Shown: positions 5,647-8,815 of the stretch, piece by piece
Layout of the letters: each line of letters opens with the position of its first letter
Position numbering within the stretch: position 1 is the stretch's first letter
DNA from: Campylobacterota bacterium
GTDB taxonomy: Bacteria; Campylobacterota; Campylobacteria; Campylobacterales; Sulfurovaceae
Direction of reading: 5' to 3'
DNA length: 8,815 nt
Assembly (NCBI GenBank): GCA_003646505.1
Contig: QMKT01000074.1
Coordinates: 1 to 8,815, forward strand
Program-made: the position numbers and the translations under genes
Notes under the pieces: generated by a model
What the model was told of the DNA's origin: nothing
Seen by the model: only the letters and a program-made list of their open reading frames with translations
Databases searched by the model: none

Positions 5647-5660
5647 TTGACATTAATCAA
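5647..5660 (-). promoter_or_regulatory. FNR/Crp-type binding site TTGAT-N4-GTCAA
   Basis: The minus strand reads TTGATTAATGTCAA, nine of ten matches to the FNR consensus TTGAT-N4-ATCAA. It overlaps the last bases and stop codon of narI. Its spacing to a perfect TATAAT is exactly that of a class II activator site. It likely drives anaerobic or nitrogen-oxide-dependent transcription of the transporter-hemerythrin-narK-can unit. Which regulator binds is unknown; the regulator at the left edge lacks the usual recognition-helix Glu. Confidence 0.65.
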
Positions 5661-6367
5661 TTGTTTTTTGGTCTTTGTACTGATTCTTCCCATGGTGTGT
5701 TAGGGTCTCTAATTTTTTTCTTATCCCAGTTCCATCTTACTACTTGGTATGGTCTTGCGATGTAGTGCAAAGGCGCTACCAAGAAGTGTACTAATCTCGA
5801 GAATGGAATCAATAAGATGATTACAAATGCAAGAATAATGTGCGCCTGAATAAGATACGGTGTAGCTGCAACAGCTGCGATATCAGGACTGAAAGTAAAT
5901 ATTGACCATAGGTAAGGTACCATATCAGATGCATACCACGCAGAACCCCATTTTAGTGAAACAGCGATATATATACCTATAATGAATTGGACAAGAAGAA
6001 GTACTTCTATCACGATATCCATTTTGTTGGTCACCATTATTACTCTTTCATTTGTTATTCTTCTAATGAAAAGTAAAACCAATCCAACAACAGCCATAAT
6101 ACTAAATGCAAGCATGATAGTTTCCATAGTTACCAATGTACTTCCTCCAAAGGTAAAACCTGGAAATATAACTGCAATCAAATGTGCAAAAAATACAACA
6201 AGTATCCCTACATGAAAAGGTACAGAGCCAGTGTAGAATTTTTTTGATTCTAAAAACTGAGAAGAAAGAGATGAATATTTAAACCCATTTCTATATCTAT
6301 AGATTGTCCCAACCACAAACATTGTTAACGCTACATAGGGGAGTGCCCCAAACAATAATCCGTCCAT
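5657..6367 (-). CDS. narI: Respiratory nitrate reductase gamma subunit (cytochrome b)
   Basis: Membrane subunit that oxidises quinol and passes electrons through two b hemes to NarH and NarG. It has 236 aa (E. coli 225) and five predicted membrane segments at about 3-22, 50-70, 82-101, 118-139 and 172-192. The heme ligands are placed as in the family: H52 and H62 (spacing 10), H176 and H194 (spacing 18), the same spacings as E. coli H56/H66 and H187/H205. The N-terminus has no cleavable signal, as is usual. The start is supported by AAGGAG six bases upstream. It follows narJ after an unusually long 78-bp gap for this operon, and its stop codon overlaps the FNR-type box of the next unit. Confidence 0.95.
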   Translation of the reverse strand: MDGLLFGALPYVALTMFVVGTIYRYRNGFKYSSLSSQFLESKKFYTGSVPFHVGILVVFFAHLIAVIFPGFTFGGSTLVTMETIMLAFSIMAVVGLVLLFIRRITNERVIMVTNKMDIVIEVLLLVQFIIGIYIAVSLKWGSAWYASDMVPYLWSIFTFSPDIAAVAATPYLIQAHIILAFVIILLIPFSRLVHFLVAPLHYIARPYQVVRWNWDKKKIRDPNTPWEESVQRPKNN

Positions 6368-6420
6368 AATAAACTCCTTTTTATTTAATACGTAAACTGA
6401 GCAAAGCCCATTTTTACTTT

Positions 6421-6441
6421 ACTAACGCTCAAGCGATTAGT
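6421..6441 (-). other. Stem-loop in the narJ-narI gap
   Basis: On the minus strand, ACTAA-T-CGCT and AGCG-TTAGT can pair with one bulged base around a tiny loop (TTGA if the last A-T pair opens). No U-run follows, so it is not a terminator. It sits five bases after the narJ stop and could tune the relative amounts of narJ and narI mRNA; this is speculative. Confidence 0.4.
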
Positions 6442-6445
6442 TGCT

Positions 6446-7177
6446 TTATGCACAGCTGCCACAGCTACTAGTAGTCATAACACCAGATGCATCAAACGTT
6501 GGAGCACAACTATTTGAACTTTTTTTACCTTCTTCAACTTCTAATTCAGAAGTAAGAAAACCAAGAAAGCTTGCATCACCAAATGGTTTATTTTCTTTAA
6601 TAAGCGCAAAGTCGCTATCTAGTATCATGAAAAGTGCTTTAATAAGGTGTAAAAACATACCAACAGGAACAGAAGGAATAATCAATGTTTTGTATTGTTT
6701 TTTATACAATTTATCTTTTGCTTCCATATTCTTTGGTGTATATTCATGCATCATTATTTCTACAGCAGGCGCTACCATCATTGTGACTAAGTCATTAACA
6801 ACAGTTTTATCTTGCATTTGTGGAAGCAGTTTTAAGACATTTGAAAGATGATCAGATAGTTCGGTACCAAGATCATTTCCTACCGCTCTATGCTCTTGAT
6901 TTAAGTGAACCATCACTTCACCTCTTGTGTAATCATCTCCATAGAGTAAATACCCTATTTCTAGTGATGTTACTGCCTGTACTTCAAAAGACTTTGTATA
7001 AAGCTCTTGAAGTCTATAGGTATCTTTTGGCAGTAGCTTAGAAAATGCTTCTAATTCTTTAGAAGCATCAGGATACTGCACAGCTAATTCACTTGCCATA
7101 TTTGTGACAAGTGAAGTATAACTTTCATCAGGGTATTCAAAAAGCCTTGCTAGCCTTGTGTAATGACTTAATTTCAT
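6446..7177 (-). CDS. narJ: Nitrate reductase molybdenum-cofactor assembly chaperone
   Basis: Cytoplasmic TorD/NarJ-family chaperone that binds apo-NarG and allows insertion of the Mo-bis-MGD cofactor and Fe-S centre; it is not part of the final enzyme. It has 243 aa (E. coli 236) and is all-helical. Family features are the N-terminal LARLFEYPDE (9-18), LQELYTKSFE (56-65) and the YLLYGDDYTRGEVMV segment (76-90). It ends in a Cys-bearing tail (C224, C239, C242, with CGSC at the end). It starts 1 bp after narH, with a weak AGAGGG site inside the narH 3' end, so translation is probably coupled. The order H-J-I is canonical. Confidence 0.93.
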   Translation of the reverse strand: MKLSHYTRLARLFEYPDESYTSLVTNMASELAVQYPDASKELEAFSKLLPKDTYRLQELYTKSFEVQAVTSLEIGYLLYGDDYTRGEVMVHLNQEHRAVGNDLGTELSDHLSNVLKLLPQMQDKTVVNDLVTMMVAPAVEIMMHEYTPKNMEAKDKLYKKQYKTLIIPSVPVGMFLHLIKALFMILDSDFALIKENKPFGDASFLGFLTSELEVEEGKKSSNSCAPTFDASGVMTTSSCGSCA

Positions 7178-7178
7178 A

Positions 7179-8723
7179 TTATATCCCTCTTACTGGTTTT
7201 GGCGTCCAGCCGAATCCAGTATTACCTTTAACATCTGCTGTAGATTCAAGCATTTCAATTGCTTGCTCCCTATGTGCCGCAGGGATTACAAATCTATCAT
7301 CAAATTTAGCCAATGATGTCATTTTATAAATTGCTTCTGCCATTGGCACATCCAGTCCAATTTCAGCAAGTGCCGCGTCAGATTTCTCTTTAGAGATGTC
7401 ACCTACAGTTACGTGTCTTCTATAGATTCTAATAGCCATAAGTTTTTTAAGTTTTTCAGCCATAATTTCTTCATCGCCTGCACCAAAGAGACTTGCCATA
7501 TATTTAAGTGGGAATCTCATGTTATCGATATTACCAAAAATCTCATCTAGGCTTGTATCATATAACCATGTATCATCCCATGCTTTTGCTTTATCATTCA
7601 GTGTTGAGTTATCTTTCGTATTCTGACTGATGGTTGCCATTACTGGTAACATAGGTGGTACATAAAATAAATTAGGCAGTGTTCTAAACTCTGCGTGTAG
7701 TGGCAAAGCAATACCCCACTCTTTTACAAACTTGTAAACAGGTGATGCTTGTGCAGCTGCTAGTGTAGAGTCTGCTATACCATTTGCTTTTGCTTCCGCA
7801 ATCACTTCTGGATCGAACGGATCTAAATAGATATCCATTTGTGCAGAGATAAGGTCTTTTTCATCTACAGAAGCTGCTGCTTCAATTTTGTCTGCATCAT
7901 AGAGCATCACACCTAAGTATCTAATGCGTCCAACACATGAGTGCATACAAGCTGGTGCTTCTCCTACTTCTATTCTAGGGAAACATAAAAGACATTTTTC
8001 AGACTTACCTGTACTCCAGTTATAGTATGTTTTTTTGTATGGACATGCAGTAACACACATTCTCCACGCTTTACAAACATTTTGATCTATAAGTACAACG
8101 CCATCTTCACCTCTTTTATAAATAGCTCCTGATGGACATGAAGCTACACAAGCAGGGTTTAGGCAGTGGTTACAGATACGTGGCAGATAATACATTGCCA
8201 TCTGCTCTAATTGGAACATTGCTTCTTGCTCTGCTGCTGACATTTTTGCTAAGTTTGGATCTTTTCTTGCAAAATCTGGTGAACCACTCAAATCATCATC
8301 CCAGTTTGGTCCCATCTTAATATCAATCGGTTTACCTGTGATAAGAGAAACTGGTCTAGCAACTGGCTGAACATCCATTTCTGGTGACTCTATAAGGTCC
8401 AAGTACTTATATGTAAATGGTTCATAATAATCATCTATGACAGGCATCGCAGGATTATGAAAAATATTCATTAATCCTTTGAGTTTACCCGCACCCTTAA
8501 GTGCAATTTTGTCACCTCTTTTTTCCCATCCACCTTTATATATCTCTTGGTCTTCCCATTTTGTCGGGTAACCTGTACCTGGTTTTGTCTCAACATTGTT
8601 GAACCACATATATTCAGCACCTTTACGGTCTGTCCATATGTTTTTACACGCAACAGTACAAGTATGACAACCTAGACATTTATCTAAGTGAAAAACCATT
8701 GACATTTGTGATCTAATATCCAT
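7179..8723 (-). CDS. narH: Respiratory nitrate reductase beta subunit (Fe-S)
   Basis: Electron-transfer subunit of NarGHI, on the cytoplasmic face between NarI hemes and the NarG Mo site. It has 514 aa (E. coli 512). All cluster positions match E. coli numbering exactly: C16-C19-C22-C26; C184-C187-C192-C196; C217-W220-C223-C227 (CKAWRMC, the Trp marking the 3Fe-4S cluster); and C244-C247-C259-C263. The protein therefore carries three 4Fe-4S clusters and one 3Fe-4S cluster. The conserved block GRIRYLGVMLYDAD follows at 265-277. The start is supported by AAGGAG upstream. It lies 29 bp after the end of narG. Confidence 0.98.
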   Translation of the reverse strand: MDIRSQMSMVFHLDKCLGCHTCTVACKNIWTDRKGAEYMWFNNVETKPGTGYPTKWEDQEIYKGGWEKRGDKIALKGAGKLKGLMNIFHNPAMPVIDDYYEPFTYKYLDLIESPEMDVQPVARPVSLITGKPIDIKMGPNWDDDLSGSPDFARKDPNLAKMSAAEQEAMFQLEQMAMYYLPRICNHCLNPACVASCPSGAIYKRGEDGVVLIDQNVCKAWRMCVTACPYKKTYYNWSTGKSEKCLLCFPRIEVGEAPACMHSCVGRIRYLGVMLYDADKIEAAASVDEKDLISAQMDIYLDPFDPEVIAEAKANGIADSTLAAAQASPVYKFVKEWGIALPLHAEFRTLPNLFYVPPMLPVMATISQNTKDNSTLNDKAKAWDDTWLYDTSLDEIFGNIDNMRFPLKYMASLFGAGDEEIMAEKLKKLMAIRIYRRHVTVGDISKEKSDAALAEIGLDVPMAEAIYKMTSLAKFDDRFVIPAAHREQAIEMLESTADVKGNTGFGWTPKPVRGI

Positions 8724-8752
8724 CTTAATCTCCTTAATTTCTATTTATATGC

Positions 8753-8815
8753 TTAAAAAACAACACTGTCTTTTTTTCTAACAACAACGTGAGCATCTCT
8801 GTTTACCGCTACTGG
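8753..8815 (-). CDS. narG: Respiratory nitrate reductase alpha subunit, C-terminal 20 residues only
   Basis: The last 20 codons and the TAA of a gene that continues beyond the right edge. The visible tail is PVAVNRDAHVVVRKKDSVVF. The call rests on its place directly upstream of narH in the invariant G-H-J-I order and on a tail of the NRDxxVxVRK kind that I associate with NarG C-termini. The stop is 29 bp before the narH start. The Mo-bis-MGD and FS0 motifs are outside the window and cannot be judged. Confidence 0.8.
   Translation of the reverse strand, partial: PVAVNRDAHVVVRKKDSVVF

Noticed and set aside
5647..5652. TTGACA on the plus strand, a perfect -35-like hexamer
   Set aside because: There is no -10 at 16-18 bp downstream and no plus-strand gene follows. 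It is explained as part of the FNR-type box read in reverse.
6385..6411. Eight-codon minus-strand ORF (MGFAQFTY) in the narJ-narI gap, possible leader peptide
   Set aside because: There is no Shine-Dalgarno upstream of its ATG and no attenuator-like hairpin with U-run after it. An ORF this short is expected by chance.
6441..6851. 136-codon plus-strand ORF opposite narJ
   Set aside because: It lies within the antisense of narJ, a clear family member with canonical gene order, and its translation shows no recognisable motif.

Overview
The window is AT-rich and tightly packed. It carries most of a respiratory nitrate-reduction locus, almost all on the minus strand. Read in the direction of transcription (right to left) it runs: the end of narG, then narH, narJ, narI, a first nitrate/nitrite MFS transporter, two tandem hemerythrin-like proteins, a second NarK-type transporter, and a beta-class carbonic anhydrase. 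A Crp/Fnr-family regulator, cut by the left edge, lies on the plus strand and converges on the carbonic anhydrase gene. I see no insertion sequences, CRISPR arrays, tRNAs or rRNAs.

Base composition, AAAGGAG-type ribosome binding sites and the style of the regulator suggest a low-GC denitrifying or nitrate-respiring proteobacterium. A campylobacterotal sulfur/hydrogen oxidiser (Sulfurimonas/Sulfurovum/Arcobacter-like) is my first guess; a low-GC sulfur-oxidising gammaproteobacterium is the alternative. No marker gene settles this.

Right part (5657-8815): narGHJI encodes the cytoplasm-facing, membrane-bound nitrate reductase. NarH keeps all 16 cluster-binding positions at the E. coli numbering. 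NarI keeps two His pairs with the canonical heme spacing. NarJ is the Mo-cofactor insertion chaperone.

Middle (5523-5656): this 134-bp gap after narI holds the best regulatory signal. It contains a near-perfect FNR-type box (TTGAT-TAAT-GTCAA) centred 41.5 bp upstream of the inferred start and a perfect TATAAT at exactly -12 to -7, i.e. a class II Crp/Fnr-activated promoter. Overlapping inverted repeats follow in the predicted leader. The second transcription unit (transporter, hemerythrins, transporter, carbonic anhydrase) is therefore probably both co-transcribed from narG and separately induced under low oxygen or nitrogen-oxide conditions.

Left part (1-5522): two nitrate/nitrite transporters of different subfamilies flank a tandem hemerythrin pair. 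One copy keeps the full HHE diiron ligand set. The other has lost the helix B His and Glu and the helix C His. The first transporter carries an inserted soluble beta-rich domain of about 90 residues. The second has two apparent extra membrane segments between TM6 and TM7. The carbonic anhydrase ends back-to-back with the regulator.

Working model (inference): NarK-type carriers bring in nitrate and export nitrite, NarGHI reduces nitrate on the cytoplasmic side, and the hemerythrin pair binds or senses O2 or NO at this site. Carbonic anhydrase supplies bicarbonate or buffers the cytoplasm during nitrate respiration.
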